Of a stretch of 64,000 bases of DNA, positions 48,684 to 58,881 are shown piece by piece (the first letter of the stretch is position 1; the number at the start of each line of letters is the position of its first letter). Below the pieces are notes generated by a model, which saw only the letters and a list, made by a program, of their open reading frames with translations, made no database searches and had not been told where the DNA came from. Origin of the DNA: Paraburkholderia gardini (lineage in GTDB: Bacteria; Pseudomonadota; Gammaproteobacteria; Burkholderiales; Burkholderiaceae); the NCBI RefSeq assembly GCF_907164575.1, contig NZ_CAJQYY010000015.1:62001-126000 (forward strand), given 5' to 3'. The translations under genes and the position numbers were made by a program.

Positions 48684-49494
48684 GGCATTGGGGTATGTCT
48701 CGGGTTACGCGATTTTGATGTTTGGTATCACTGATTGTTGTCGCCGGTCTTCCATTCGTCAAGGCTATTAATTGAAATTTGAAATGACTGTGATGTTGAT
48801 ATGCCCTGGAACATTGGAACAGCGGGCTTGCCGGAGACAAGAAAGCCGACGGACCCCGCGAATGCAGGGAGCGGACGCATTGAATCAGGAAGCCACCCTG
48901 GATATCGACACGGGCACATCAGGCGGTATCTCATGAGTGAGGTTTTTTTGTCTGCATTCGCTCTCGCGCACCGGGTTGCTGCGCCGCACACTTATTGACC
49001 ACTTCGCACCTGGTCAACGAGAACGCGCCCGAATCCGGTCTGCGCAGTGACCTCTTGTGCGTAATGCGTTTTGTGTTGCTGGCCGGCCGGGTCAGAATTG
49101 TGACGTAGCCCCTCTATCGCCATGAACTGTGCCGGCCCAAGGTGGTTGCGGGGGTGCCCGCTTTAATTGCGCCACTACTACTATGGTGTCTCACGCGATT
49201 GAACGATCCGCTTTGATACGTCGAACGGCCACCGAAGACGGATGTCACTGGACGACCCAGAGTACGTGGAGACTCCAGTTTTGCCGCCTGGCGGGCGATC
49301 GCCGGTCAGGTCGATCAAGTTTGATACGGGAGCTTGGACCCATCGAACATCACGACCGGATTTTTCAACTGTATCGGCCGCATCCGGAAGTTCGGCGCCT
49401 GCGCACTCATCGGACGTCCGCTTCTTCGCGACCTTTTCGACGTGACCTCAAATGTTGCGGCGCCCTTATCATTTGATAGTCAAATCGTGAGTTG
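48684..49494. other. Gene-poor interval between napE and tRNA-Ser
   Basis: About 810 bases with no convincing gene. The left part (48690-48800) is A/T-rich and should hold the nap promoter (TTGATGTTTGGTATCACTG and AATTGAAATTTGAAATGAC near 48715-48785), although I see no exact FNR half-site pair. Frames at 49129-49476 have no domain. The stretch adjoins the 3' end of a tRNA gene, a usual landing place for integrating elements, but no integrase is left. Confidence 0.55.
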
Positions 49495-49536
49495 AAAAAA
49501 CAAAAAGCCGTTGAATCCTTTTAGATTCAACGGCTT
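49495..49536 (-). terminator. Terminator downstream of tRNA-Ser
   Basis: Minus-strand stem AAGCCGTTGAATC / GATTCAACGGCTT (13 bp, loop of 6) followed by TTTTTGTTTTTTC. It lies 13 bases past the tRNA 3' end. Confidence 0.85.
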
Positions 49537-49548
49537 ATCATTCATATC

Positions 49549-49638
49549 TGGCGGAGAGACGGGGATTCGAACCCCGGATAGGTATTAACCTATACACGCT
49601 TTCCAGGCGTGCGACTTAAACCGCTCATCCATCTCTCC
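49549..49638 (-). tRNA. tRNA-Ser(GGA)
   Basis: 90 nt on the minus strand. The acceptor GGAGAGA pairs with TCTCTCC, CCA is encoded, the anticodon loop CTGGAAA gives anticodon GGA, the T-loop GGGTTCGAATCCC is standard, and a long variable arm (about 20 nt) marks a serine tRNA. Confidence 0.95.
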
Positions 49639-49733
49639 GGCGGGAGGCAGATTATAGCAAACTCTGGGGCCCGCGCCACACCCTCTTGCGCGGCGCGTGA
49701 AATACCCGCAAAAAGCATCGCGAGGCAACGCAC

Positions 49734-51752
49734 TCAGGGATGCCGGATATAGTCCACGAGCGCCCGCGTCCATGCGTCCGGTTTGCGGTCCACGAGACTC
49801 ACGCCGATCGCCACGAGAAACCCCGCCGGCACGCCGAACACGCCCGAACTGATCGGCTCGATGCCGAACCAGCGCGCGCCCGTGAAACCCGTCAGCTGCG
49901 TGAAAAACGGATACGTCGACACGATGTAGTAGATGCACACCACGAGCCCCGCCACCATTCCCGCCACCGCACCACGACGCGTCGTGCGCTTCCAGAACAC
50001 GCCCAGCACCAGCACCGGAAACAGACTCGAAGCCGCGATCGAAAAAGCGGCGCCCACCAGAAACAGGATATTCCCTGTATTCAGCGAAGCCACGTACGAA
50101 GCAAACAGCGCAACCCCAAGCAGCAGGATCTTCGAGATGGTCACCCGCCGCTGGCTCGATGCCGATGGATCGACCATGTGATAGTAGACATCGTGCGATA
50201 ACGCGTTCGCGATCGTCAGCAGCAGACCATCGGCGGTGGAAAGCGCAGCGGCCAGCGCGCCCGCTGCGATCAGCCCCGACATCACGTACGGCAGCCTCGC
50301 GATTTCCGGCGCCGCGAGCACGACCATGTCGGGCTGCATCTGGATCTCGCTCCAGCGCACAATGCCGTCGCCGTTCATGTCCGAAATACCGATCAGATAC
50401 GGCTCGATCCGCCGCCACTGCATCACCCATTGCGGCAGATCGGCAAATCGATGCCCGACGAGACTCGACAGGATCTCGTACTTGATCAGCACCGCAAGCA
50501 CCGGCACCGTCAGATAGAACAGCGCGACGAAAAACAGCGTCCACCCCACCGACCTGCGCGCCGACGCCACCGATGTCGTCGTGTTATAGCGCGTCAGAAT
50601 ATGCGGCAGACTCGCCGTCCCCAGCGAAAGACACAGCAGCAGAGAGAGAAAATTGCGTCGGTGAAGGTTGCTGTCTTCTCCGCTCACGGCAGGAAACGCC
50701 TCGGACATCGGCACAGGTGCCGACGCGCGCAGCAGCATCTCGTCGCGCTGCTGCGTCCATATGCTGTGCGCGGCCACGGCGTCGCGCGGAAACGCCGCCA
50801 GCGTGCGCTCGCGCTCGTTGATGTCGCGCAGCGGTCCGTTGTGCCGGCGCAGATCGGCGATTTCCTGTGTCAGCCGGCTCTTCTCGTCGACGAAAGATTG
50901 AGGCAGTGCGTCGAGCCGCGCCTGCATGGTAGCCGCGCGCTGCCGGAAGTTGTCGCGGACCCTCTGCTCGGGTGGCGCGTCGCGCACCTGCCGCTCGAGC
51001 GTCTCGACCCGCTCCATCAACCGGCCGTAGTTGAATTGCGGCACCCAGCCGAGTCCATCCTTGTGCGCGATCATCGACACCGGAATCAGGATCGCAACGA
51101 TCAGGATGATGTACTGCGCGACCTGCGTCCAGGTGACCGCACGCATGCCGCCGAGAAACGAACACACGAGAATGCCCGCCAGCCCGCAGAAAATCCCGAT
51201 GGAAAAATCGACGCCGATAAAGCGCGTCGCGATCAACCCGACGCCCTGAATCTGCGCAACGAGATAGACGAACGAACACAGGATCGCGGAGAACACGGCG
51301 AGGCCGCGCACGGCGTTGCTCGAAAAGCGCGTGCCGAGAAAATCGGGAATCGTGTAGCGCGCGAGCTTGCGCACATACGGCGCGAGCAGGAACGCGACGA
51401 GGCAGTAGCCGCCCGTCCACCCCATCATGTAGGCGAGGCCGTCGTAACCGGTTGCGTAAAGCGAGCCCGCAAGGCCAATGAACGAAGCCGCCGACAGCCA
51501 GTCCGCGGCCGTCGCCATGCCGTTGAACGCAGACGGCACGCGCCGCCCCGCGACGTAGTATTCGACGAGATCGGAAGTGCGCGAAAGCAGTCCGATTACG
51601 GCATAAACGGCAATCGGTATGAACAGGAACACGTAGCCGATCCACGTGCCCGCGCCGGTCGCGCGTTCGATGCACCACAGCACGTAGATGAAAAAGAGAA
51701 AGCCCAGCGTATAGAACGCGTATGAACGGATGAGTCGATGGGTCAGCTTCAT
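49734..51752 (-). CDS. Sodium:solute symporter, VC_2705-type, with coiled coil and EF-hand-like loop
   Basis: 672 residues. SSS core from helix GTWIGYVFLFIPIAVYAVIG and SSS signature VEYYVAGRRVPSAFNGMATA to AAGALAAALSTADGLLLTIAN. About residues 240-340 form an extra charged coiled-coil insert (RVETLERQVRD; EKSRLTQEIADLRRHN). D458 to E469 (DMNGDGIVRWSE) is a textbook EF-hand calcium loop. It follows a DUF4212 gene by 4 bases and lies downstream of acs: probably an acetate or other short carboxylate importer. Length is above ordinary SSS proteins because of the insert. Confidence 0.9.
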   Translation of the reverse strand: MKLTHRLIRSYAFYTLGFLFFIYVLWCIERATGAGTWIGYVFLFIPIAVYAVIGLLSRTSDLVEYYVAGRRVPSAFNGMATAADWLSAASFIGLAGSLYATGYDGLAYMMGWTGGYCLVAFLLAPYVRKLARYTIPDFLGTRFSSNAVRGLAVFSAILCSFVYLVAQIQGVGLIATRFIGVDFSIGIFCGLAGILVCSFLGGMRAVTWTQVAQYIILIVAILIPVSMIAHKDGLGWVPQFNYGRLMERVETLERQVRDAPPEQRVRDNFRQRAATMQARLDALPQSFVDEKSRLTQEIADLRRHNGPLRDINERERTLAAFPRDAVAAHSIWTQQRDEMLLRASAPVPMSEAFPAVSGEDSNLHRRNFLSLLLCLSLGTASLPHILTRYNTTTSVASARRSVGWTLFFVALFYLTVPVLAVLIKYEILSSLVGHRFADLPQWVMQWRRIEPYLIGISDMNGDGIVRWSEIQMQPDMVVLAAPEIARLPYVMSGLIAAGALAAALSTADGLLLTIANALSHDVYYHMVDPSASSQRRVTISKILLLGVALFASYVASLNTGNILFLVGAAFSIAASSLFPVLVLGVFWKRTTRRGAVAGMVAGLVVCIYYIVSTYPFFTQLTGFTGARWFGIEPISSGVFGVPAGFLVAIGVSLVDRKPDAWTRALVDYIRHP

Positions 51753-51756
51753 CGGC

Positions 51757-52104
51757 TCAGGGTTTCCGGCTCGCGATATCGGCTTCGCGTGCCGCTTGCA
51801 ACACGCGATCGGCGCGCTGCATCAGCACGATATACACGGCGATCAGCACGAGGTAGACCAGAATCGCACCCTGCGCGCCCATATAGAACGGCAGGCTGAA
51901 ACCGGCGAAACGCACACTGGCTAACGGGCCCGCGGCCAGCGGCACGACGAACGAAACGACGAAACCGATCGCCATGAGCGTCGCGATCAGCCAGAGATTG
52001 AAACGCCAGTAGCGCTGATGCGCGCGCGCCATCGCTTCCGAGACCGGTGGCGGTTCGGGCGGTGGATTGATATTTTGACGGGCGGTGTGGTTTGGCGCGG
52101 CCAT
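51757..52104 (-). CDS. DUF4212 membrane subunit of the symporter
   Basis: 115 residues, two hydrophobic helices (FNLWLIATLMAIGFVVSFVV; GAQGAILVYLVLIAVYIVLM) after a proline-rich tail. The motif HQRYWRFNLWL and SVRFAGFSLPFYMGAQGA is the DUF4212 pattern. Such proteins pair with VC_2705-type symporters as small subunits, as here. I start at MAAPNHTARQ (52104). Confidence 0.87.
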   Translation of the reverse strand: MAAPNHTARQNINPPPEPPPVSEAMARAHQRYWRFNLWLIATLMAIGFVVSFVVPLAAGPLASVRFAGFSLPFYMGAQGAILVYLVLIAVYIVLMQRADRVLQAAREADIASRKP

Positions 52105-52227
52105 GCGCCTGTGTATCAAAAAGCCACTGCCCAGGCAATAAGGATTGTCATCGCAGTGGCTTCGTTCAATGCAGGTTGTAGCGCGGACCAGCGGCAAACC
52201 GCGCCGCCGGCCGCGAACACGTAACGC

Positions 52228-54210
52228 TTAAAGCGATTCGCCGAGCTGGTCGAGGATCGCCGGATTCTCCAGCGTCGACACGTCCTGGGTGATCGCTTCG
52301 CCCTTCGCGAGCGAACGCAGCAGGCGGCGCATGATCTTGCCGGAGCGCGTCTTCGGCAGGTTCTCGCCGAAACGGATGTCCTTCGGCTTCGCGATCGGGC
52401 CGATTTCCTTGCCGACCCACGCACGCAGTTCATTCGCGATCTTCACGGCTTCCTCGCCTTCTGGACGCGTGCGCTTCAGCACGACAAACGCGCACACGGC
52501 CTCGCCCGTCGTATCGTCAGGGCGGCCCACCACGGCCGCTTCCGCGACGAGCGGATTCGCGACCAGCGCCGACTCGATCTCCATCGTGCCGAGGCGGTGA
52601 CCGGACACGTTGAGCACGTCGTCGATACGGCCCATGATCGTGAAGTAGCCGGTGTCCTTGTCGCGCACCGCGCCGTCTCCCGCGAGATAAAGCTTGCCGC
52701 CGAGTTCCTCGGGGAAATAGCTCTTCCTGTAGCGCTCCGGATCGCCCCACACGTTGCGCAGCATCGCGGGCCACGGACGCTTCACGACAAGAATGCCGCC
52801 CTGCCCGTTCGGCACGTCCTGCCCGGTTTCGTCGACGACGGCCGCCATGATGCCCGGCAACGGCAACGTGCACGAACCCGGCACGAGCGGCGTCGCGCCC
52901 GGCAGCGGTGTGATCATGTGGCCGCCGGTTTCGGTCTGCCACCACGTATCGACAATCGGGCAGCGCTTGCCGCCGACGTTCTCGTGATACCACATCCATG
53001 CTTCCGGATTGATCGGCTCGCCGACCGTGCCGATGATGCGCAGCGACGACAGGTCATAGCTCTTCGGATGCACTTTCGCATCGGCTTCGGAAACCTTGAT
53101 CAGCGAACGGATGGCCGTGGGCGCCGTATAGAAAACGCTGACCTTATGCTTGCCGATCATGTCCCAGAAGCGGCCGGCGTTCGGATACGTGGGCACACCT
53201 TCGAACACGACCTGCGTGCCGCCGAGTGCCAGCGGCCCGTACGTGATGTAGCTGTGACCCGTGACCCAGCCGATGTCGGCGGTACACCAGAACACGTCGG
53301 TGGGCTTCCAGTCGAACGTCCACTTCATGGTCTGCGCAACCCACAGCAGATAGCCGCCGGTGCTGTGCTGCACGCCCTTCGGTTTGCCGGTCGAACCCGA
53401 TGTATAGAGAATGAAGAGCGGATGTTCCGCGCCCACCCATTCCGGCGCGCACTGGTCCGACTCGGCCTGCGTGATTTCGTGCATCCACAGGTCGCGCCCT
53501 TCGGTCCACGCAACCTTGCCGCCGGTACGCCGGTAGACGATCACGCTCTTCACCGCTTCGCAGCCGCCCATCGTGAGCGCTTCGTCGGCGATGTTCTTGA
53601 GCGGCAACGCCTTGCCGCCGCGCATCTGTTCGTCGGATGTGATGAGCGCTACCGCGCCCACGTCGACGAGCCGCTCGTTCAGCGACTTCGACGAGAACCC
53701 GCCGAACACGACGGAATGGGTGGCGCCGATGCGCGCGCAGGCCTGCATCGCGACGACGCCCTCGACCGACATCGGCATGTAGATCACGACGCGGTCACCC
53801 TTCTTCACGCCGCGCTTTTTCAGCGCGTTGGCAAAGCGCGATACGCGTTGCAGCAGGTCCTGATACGTGACGTTGGTGACGGTGCCGTCGTCGGCCTCGA
53901 AGATCATCGCGACACGCCCACCGTTGCCGGCTTCGACGTGACGGTCGATGCTGTTGTACGACGCGTTCAGTTCGCCGTCCTCGAACCATGTGTAGAACGG
54001 CGCGTTCGATTCATCGAGCACCTTCGTGAAGGGCTTCTTCCAGCTCAGTGTTTCACGTGCGAGACGCGCCCAGAAGCCTTCATAATCGCGCTCCGCTTCG
54101 GCGGCGAGCGCACGGTACGCGTCCATGCCGGGTATGGAAGCCTGCGCCGACATATCGGCGGATGGCGGGAAGACGCGGTGTTCCTGAAGAACCGATTCAA
54201 TCGCAGACAT
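52228..54210 (-). CDS. acs: Acetyl-CoA synthetase
   Basis: 660 residues. Makes acetyl-CoA from acetate, ATP and CoA through acetyl-AMP. The P-loop-like [11 protein letters not shown] lies at about 266-276, the motif [10 protein letters not shown] near 410, and the catalytic, acetylation-controlled lysine is K625 in [12 protein letters not shown]. The start [12 protein letters not shown] fits the family. It lies upstream of the DUF4212-symporter pair on the same strand, so acetate uptake and activation are encoded together. Confidence 0.96.
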   Translation of the reverse strand: MSAIESVLQEHRVFPPSADMSAQASIPGMDAYRALAAEAERDYEGFWARLARETLSWKKPFTKVLDESNAPFYTWFEDGELNASYNSIDRHVEAGNGGRVAMIFEADDGTVTNVTYQDLLQRVSRFANALKKRGVKKGDRVVIYMPMSVEGVVAMQACARIGATHSVVFGGFSSKSLNERLVDVGAVALITSDEQMRGGKALPLKNIADEALTMGGCEAVKSVIVYRRTGGKVAWTEGRDLWMHEITQAESDQCAPEWVGAEHPLFILYTSGSTGKPKGVQHSTGGYLLWVAQTMKWTFDWKPTDVFWCTADIGWVTGHSYITYGPLALGGTQVVFEGVPTYPNAGRFWDMIGKHKVSVFYTAPTAIRSLIKVSEADAKVHPKSYDLSSLRIIGTVGEPINPEAWMWYHENVGGKRCPIVDTWWQTETGGHMITPLPGATPLVPGSCTLPLPGIMAAVVDETGQDVPNGQGGILVVKRPWPAMLRNVWGDPERYRKSYFPEELGGKLYLAGDGAVRDKDTGYFTIMGRIDDVLNVSGHRLGTMEIESALVANPLVAEAAVVGRPDDTTGEAVCAFVVLKRTRPEGEEAVKIANELRAWVGKEIGPIAKPKDIRFGENLPKTRSGKIMRRLLRSLAKGEAITQDVSTLENPAILDQLGESL

Positions 54211-55073
54211 CGACTACCCCTTCGTGAAGATGAAATCTGAAAATCCGTGCGAACGCGCCTGAAGTACACGTGCGTGCCCTGCCGCGTGCCGCATTGTCTC
54301 CTGCCTGTGCGCCATGTTCTTCACCTGTGGCGCACCGCGTGATGCTGTTGTGCCGTGATTCATCACCGGCCACTTGCCTGATTTGCCTCTCACCATAAAG
54401 GCCGCAACTTACCGGGCACTTACGTTGACGCGAGTTGACGCGAAGACCGGCGCGGCAGACGCACCTGCATCCGCGCAGGGATTTCAATGCTAACTGAAGC
54501 GGCCCAATGTTGGCATGGGTTTGCTGAATGAGTCAGACAATTGGGCATGCCGGCACACCAGGGTTGAACCTGGTGTGCCGACGTCTACAGGCGACGCGGC
54601 ATGCGTCGTAGCGGGCATCGCGCCCGCCAGCCTGAAGATGAAGCGCGTGCAGCCCGTCGCGTCGTGACTGCCCGCTCCGTTCGGGTAAACCGGGAGGACG
54701 CTGTACAATAGCGCGCCTGACACGGTCGCGCGGAACCGCAAGCGACCGCATACGTAGACGTTGTTGCACACGTAACGTACGCGTTACCGCACGCCGCCCG
54801 GTCCGTGTCCCCGCTGTCCGATACAACCCTCTGCCTGGCCACTGCCATCGCCCATGTCCGCACCGCGCCACGATATCGCCCAACCGCCACATGCGGCCAC
54901 TTCCGGCAGTCATTTTCACCAGAACTCGAAGCACACGCATCCGCGGCACTTTCACGAGCCGCATGCCCAACAACCGGTTTCCCCCTTACAGGCGCAGCAG
55001 GAGTGATCGCGATTCCACCAGTCCGTGCGAACCGCGACGATAAAAAGCGCCCCTTGTCCCCACTGAGCTAGCC
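54211..55073. other. Divergent interval between acs and the fumarase gene, with a perfect hairpin
   Basis: About 860 bases. It contains CGGCACACCAGG (54551-54562) and CCTGGTGTGCCG (54569-54580), a perfect 12-bp stem with loop GTTGAA and no T-run. TACAAT near 54705 is a good -10 candidate for the fumarase transcript. Open frames here (54490-54973, minus) have no domain and look spurious. Confidence 0.55.
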
Positions 55074-56609
55074 ATGACCGTCATCAAACAGGAAGACCTG
55101 ATCCAGAGCATTGCTGATTCGCTTCAGTACATCAGCTACTACCACCCACTCGATTACATCCAGGCCCTTGGCCGCGCGTATGAACTCGAAGAGAGCCCGG
55201 CCGCGAAGGACGCGATCGCGCAGATCCTGACCAACAGCCGCATGTGCGCCGAAGGCAAGCGTCCGATCTGCCAGGACACCGGCATCGTGACGGTGTTCGT
55301 GAAGGTCGGCATGGACGTGCGCTGGGCGAGTGAAAACGGCAGCGCGACGATGGGCGTCACCGACATGATCAACGAAGGCGTGCGCCGCGGTTATCTGAAC
55401 CCGGACAACGTGCTGCGCGCGTCGATCGTGAGCCCGCCCGAAGGCGCGCGCAAGAACACGAAGGACAACACGCCGGCCGTGATCCACTACGAGATCGTGC
55501 CGGGCGACAAGGTCGACGTGCAGGTCGCGGCGAAAGGCGGCGGCTCGGAAAACAAGTCGAAGTTCGCGATGCTGAACCCGTCGGACTCGATCGTCGACTG
55601 GATTCTCAAGACCGTGCCGACGATGGGCGCAGGCTGGTGCCCGCCGGGCATGCTCGGCATCGGCATCGGCGGCACCGCTGAGAAAGCGATGGTGATGGCG
55701 AAGGAATCGCTGATGGATCCGGTCGACATCCAGGACATCATCGCGCGCGGCCCGAAGGGCTGGATCGAGGAACTGCGTATCGAACTGCACGAGAAGGTCA
55801 ACGCGCTCGGCATCGGCGCGCAGGGTCTCGGCGGTCTCGCCACCGTGCTCGACGTGAAGATCATGGCCGCACCGACGCACGCCGCGTCGAAGCCGGTCGC
55901 GATCATTCCGAACTGCGCGGCGACGCGTCATGCGCACTTCACGCTCGACGGCTCGGGCGTGGCGAAGCTCGAAGCGCCTTCGCTCGACGCATGGCCGAAA
56001 GTGCAGTGGGAACCGGACACGGAAAAGAGCCAGCGCGTCGACCTGAACACGCTGACGCCGGCAGAAGTCGCATCGTGGAAGCCGGGCCAGACGCTGCTCT
56101 TGTCGGGCAAGATGTTGACGGGCCGCGACGCGGCCCACAAGCGCATCGCCGACATGCTCGCGAAGGGCGAAAAGCTGCCGGTCGATTTCACGAACCGCGT
56201 GATCTATTACGTCGGCCCGGTCGATCCGGTGCGCGATGAGGCAGTCGGTCCGGCAGGCCCGACGACGTCCACACGAATGGACAAATTCACCGAGACCATG
56301 TTGTCGCAAACAGGCCTCATTTCGATGATCGGTAAAGCAGAACGCGGCCCGGTTGCCATCGAGGCGATCCGGAAGCACAAGGCGGCCTATCTGATGGCGG
56401 TTGGCGGCGCGGCGTATCTGGTGTCGAAGGCCATTCGCAGCGCGAAGGTGCTGGCATTCGAAGACCTCGGCATGGAAGCCATCTACGAGTTCGACGTAAA
56501 AGACATGCCGGTGACCGTTGCGGTCGATTCGTCGGGTACGTCGGTGCATCAGACGGGCCCGAAGGAATGGCAGGCGAAGATCGGCAAGATCCCGGTCGCC
56601 ACGGTTTAA
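55074..56609 (+). CDS. fumA: Fumarate hydratase, class I
   Basis: Hydrates fumarate to malate in the TCA cycle. 511 residues, single-chain [4Fe-4S] enzyme (FumA/FumB type); RPICQDTGIVTVF carries cluster ligand C66, and the alpha and beta parts are both present (VGIGGTAEKAMVMAKESLMD; MLTGRDAAHKRI; GPTTSTRMDKFTE). ATG at 55074 follows a weak ribosome binding site. Confidence 0.95.
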   Translation: MTVIKQEDLIQSIADSLQYISYYHPLDYIQALGRAYELEESPAAKDAIAQILTNSRMCAEGKRPICQDTGIVTVFVKVGMDVRWASENGSATMGVTDMINEGVRRGYLNPDNVLRASIVSPPEGARKNTKDNTPAVIHYEIVPGDKVDVQVAAKGGGSENKSKFAMLNPSDSIVDWILKTVPTMGAGWCPPGMLGIGIGGTAEKAMVMAKESLMDPVDIQDIIARGPKGWIEELRIELHEKVNALGIGAQGLGGLATVLDVKIMAAPTHAASKPVAIIPNCAATRHAHFTLDGSGVAKLEAPSLDAWPKVQWEPDTEKSQRVDLNTLTPAEVASWKPGQTLLLSGKMLTGRDAAHKRIADMLAKGEKLPVDFTNRVIYYVGPVDPVRDEAVGPAGPTTSTRMDKFTETMLSQTGLISMIGKAERGPVAIEAIRKHKAAYLMAVGGAAYLVSKAIRSAKVLAFEDLGMEAIYEFDVKDMPVTVAVDSSGTSVHQTGPKEWQAKIGKIPVATV

Positions 56610-56631
56610 GCGTCATGATGCGTTGATAAAG

Positions 56632-56657
56632 GCCAGGGTCCTGCGCCCTGGCTTTTT
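56632..56657 (+). terminator. Terminator of the fumarase gene
   Basis: GCCAGGG (56632-56638) pairs with CCCTGGC (56646-56652) around a 7-base loop, followed by TTTTT, 22 bases past the stop codon. Confidence 0.85.
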
Positions 56658-56779
56658 CATTTACCCCAGCACTGATAGCGCCTTGAAGGACCCGCACGAA
56701 CAGGTGCGGCCTTGGCTTTTTCGGTCATGGCGTTTATTGTTGAAAGAATCAGAATCCCGAGCCCCATAAGGAAAAAATC

Positions 56780-57259
56780 ATGCAAGGCGACAAGAAGGTC
56801 ATCGAATATCTGAACTCGCAACTGAAAAACGAGCTGACTGCGATCAACCAGTACTTTCTGCATGCGCGGATGTACAAGCACTGGGGCCTCGACAAGCTCG
56901 GCAAGCATGAATACGACGAGTCGATCGGCGAAATGAAGCACGCCGATCTGCTGATCGAACGGATCTTCATGCTCGACGGTCTGCCGAATCTGCAGGATCT
57001 GCACAAGCTGCTGATCGGCGAGGAAACGAAAGAGATTCTCGAATGCGATCTGAAGCTCGAACAGATCTCGCAAGCCACATGCAAGGAAGCTATTGTGTAT
57101 TGCGAATCCGTTCGCGATTTCATCTCGCGTGAAATCTTCACGACGATTCTCGACGACACCGAAGAACACATCGACTGGCTGGAAACGCAAATCGATCTCA
57201 TTGACAAGGTCGGTATCCAGAACTATCAGCAATCCGGCATCGGATCGCTCGAGTCCTGA
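56780..57259 (+). CDS. bfr: Bacterioferritin
   Basis: 159 residues, 24-mer haem-containing iron store. Ferroxidase ligands E18, E51, H54, E94 and H130 are in place, and M52 (GEMKHAD) is the interfacial haem ligand. The residue usually called E127 is Thr here, with glutamates at 128 and 129 next to it. The tail QNYQQSG is typical. The Bfd gene that would recover its iron lies 1.3 kb downstream, beyond murI. Confidence 0.96.
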   Translation: MQGDKKVIEYLNSQLKNELTAINQYFLHARMYKHWGLDKLGKHEYDESIGEMKHADLLIERIFMLDGLPNLQDLHKLLIGEETKEILECDLKLEQISQATCKEAIVYCESVRDFISREIFTTILDDTEEHIDWLETQIDLIDKVGIQNYQQSGIGSLES

Positions 57260-57388
57260 TCCTGATACAGTGACGCAATTCCGTTCGCACGGCACGCATC
57301 GACGCTGGCGCGAACGGCAACGGCCTCCGTTTTTTGCCGGTTCGTTCGCTTTAGCGTCCGTTTTCCCGCCCGCCTCCCCCGTTCGCAT

Positions 57389-58345
57389 ATGACCGCACCG
57401 CAGGACGTTTCTTCGCGCACGACCGCCGCTGCGGCATTCGACGGCACGGCATCCGGTTCACATACTGCTTCCGCTTCCGCTGACCCTTTAACGCCGACGC
57501 CGTTGTCTTCAGCGCACGCGCCCATTGGCATCTTCGATTCTGGGCTCGGCGGCCTTTCCGTGCTGCGTGCGGTGCGCGCGCAGTTGCCGGGCGAATCGCT
57601 CATCTATGTGGCCGATTCGCTGTACGCGCCATACGGTGAACGCGACGACGATTTCATCGCCGACCGCACGCTCGCCATCGGACAATGGCTCGTCAAACAG
57701 GGCGCGAAGGTGCTGGTCGTCGCGTGCAACACGGCTACTGCGCAATCGATCGCACTCGTCCGCGAGCGGCTCCCGATTCCGCTGATCGGCGTCGAACCCG
57801 GCGTGAAGCCCGCCGCGCTGCAATCGAAGACGCGCGTCGCGGGCGTGCTCGCCACGCAGGTAACGCTGCGCAGCGCCCGTTTCCAGGCTCTGCTGCAACG
57901 CTACGCCGCCGACTGCCGCTTTCTGTGCCAGCCGGGTCACGGCCTCGTGCAGGCGGTCGAACGCTGCGATGTCGGTTCGGCCGAACTGCGCGCGCTACTG
58001 CAAAACTATCTGCAACCGATGCTCGATGCGGGCGCCGACACGCTGGTGCTCGGCTGCACGCACTACCCGTTCCTCGACGCCGCGATCCGCGACATCGTCG
58101 GCGACCGGTTGACGTTGATCGATACCAGTGTCGCCATCGCGCGCCAGCTCGAGCGCGTGCTCGACCAGCACGGGCTGCGTGTCGCCAGCGGCGGCGAACC
58201 CGCGGTCGCACCCCGTTTCTTCTCGACCAGCGACGGCACTCATCTGCAGCAGCTCGCCGAAACGCTCCTCCATCTCGCCGCGCCGGTCGACCGCGTGCAC
58301 ATCCCGTCGCGCCGCACCGCCGCGCCTGACCCGCAAGCCGTCTGA
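57389..58345 (+). CDS. murI: Glutamate racemase
   Basis: Makes D-glutamate for peptidoglycan. About 318 residues with an N-terminal Ala/Ser/Thr-rich extension before the domain at IGIFDSGLGGLSVLRA (near 47). The two catalytic cysteines are in VVACNTATA and LGCTHYPFLD. The start at 57389 gives a 40-residue extension; an internal start nearer the domain is possible but I see no better one. Independent of its neighbours. Confidence 0.94.
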   Translation: MTAPQDVSSRTTAAAAFDGTASGSHTASASADPLTPTPLSSAHAPIGIFDSGLGGLSVLRAVRAQLPGESLIYVADSLYAPYGERDDDFIADRTLAIGQWLVKQGAKVLVVACNTATAQSIALVRERLPIPLIGVEPGVKPAALQSKTRVAGVLATQVTLRSARFQALLQRYAADCRFLCQPGHGLVQAVERCDVGSAELRALLQNYLQPMLDAGADTLVLGCTHYPFLDAAIRDIVGDRLTLIDTSVAIARQLERVLDQHGLRVASGGEPAVAPRFFSTSDGTHLQQLAETLLHLAAPVDRVHIPSRRTAAPDPQAV

Positions 58346-58483
58346 GCCTCCGCCAGGCGTCCGCCTGGCTGGTTCAGCGCGCTTTTCCCCGCCTCCGCCC
58401 CCTTCCGGCGTCTGTGGAAAACCCTCCTAACAGACTGGTTTTGTTACAAAAATCCGGATATGACGCTTGCCAAACGCCTCAAA

Positions 58484-58502
58484 CATAATGATAATAATTC
58501 GC
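58484..58502. promoter_or_regulatory. Fur-box-like site upstream of bfd
   Basis: CATAATGATAATAATTCGC at 58484-58502 matches the GATAATGATAATCATTATC Fur consensus over most positions, 27 bases before the bfd ATG. It would couple bfd and perhaps the tonB-exbBD genes that follow to iron starvation. Confidence 0.7.
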
Positions 58503-58528
58503 ATTAACGTTAGCTATCGCACCACACC

Positions 58529-58765
58529 ATGATCGTCTGCGTATGCAAGTCTGTTTCCGACCGGAAGATCCGCGCCTCCATCGCGGAAGGCATCGATTCG
58601 TTCGATGAGCTCCAGTTCGAACTGGGCGTCGCGAGCTGTTGCGGCAAATGCGAGGAATCCGTGCGCGACGTCATGGCGCAAAGCGGCGTTTGCGCGAGCC
58701 GCTGCGCCGTCGAGCATCATGCGCAACCGGTGCCGCTGATGTTTTACGAACGCAAAGCTGCCTGA
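58529..58765 (+). CDS. bfd: Bacterioferritin-associated ferredoxin
   Basis: 78 residues. The [2Fe-2S] protein that reduces stored iron out of bacterioferritin. Ligands are C4, C6, C38 and C41 (MIVCVCKSVS; ASCCGKCEESV). Length is slightly above the usual 64-73 because of the tail (HHAQPVPLMFYERKAA). Preceded by a Fur-box-like site. Confidence 0.93.
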   Translation: MIVCVCKSVSDRKIRASIAEGIDSFDELQFELGVASCCGKCEESVRDVMAQSGVCASRCAVEHHAQPVPLMFYERKAA

Positions 58766-58881
58766 TATCGCGGGCGTGCCTTGCGTGTCGCGCCGTCGTC
58801 CGTTGTTCCGATCCACCCCGCCGTCAGCAAGCCAGTCACGACAACAGCCAGCTACCGCTCACCCTGTAACAGGAGTTCGAG

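Noticed and set aside
48700..48790. FNR box for nap
   Set aside because: TTGAT and ATCA elements occur but not with the 4-base spacing of an FNR site.
49129..49476. 115-codon frame near tRNA-Ser considered as an integrase relic
   Set aside because: No integrase motif or catalytic residues.
52597..54240. 547-codon plus-strand open frame
   Set aside because: Antisense to acs, no recognisable features.
54533..54973. 146-codon minus-strand frame between acs and fumarase
   Set aside because: Arg-rich and domain-less, without ribosome site.
55068..56549. 493-codon minus-strand open frame
   Set aside because: Antisense to the fumarase gene, composition typical of a codon-bias shadow.
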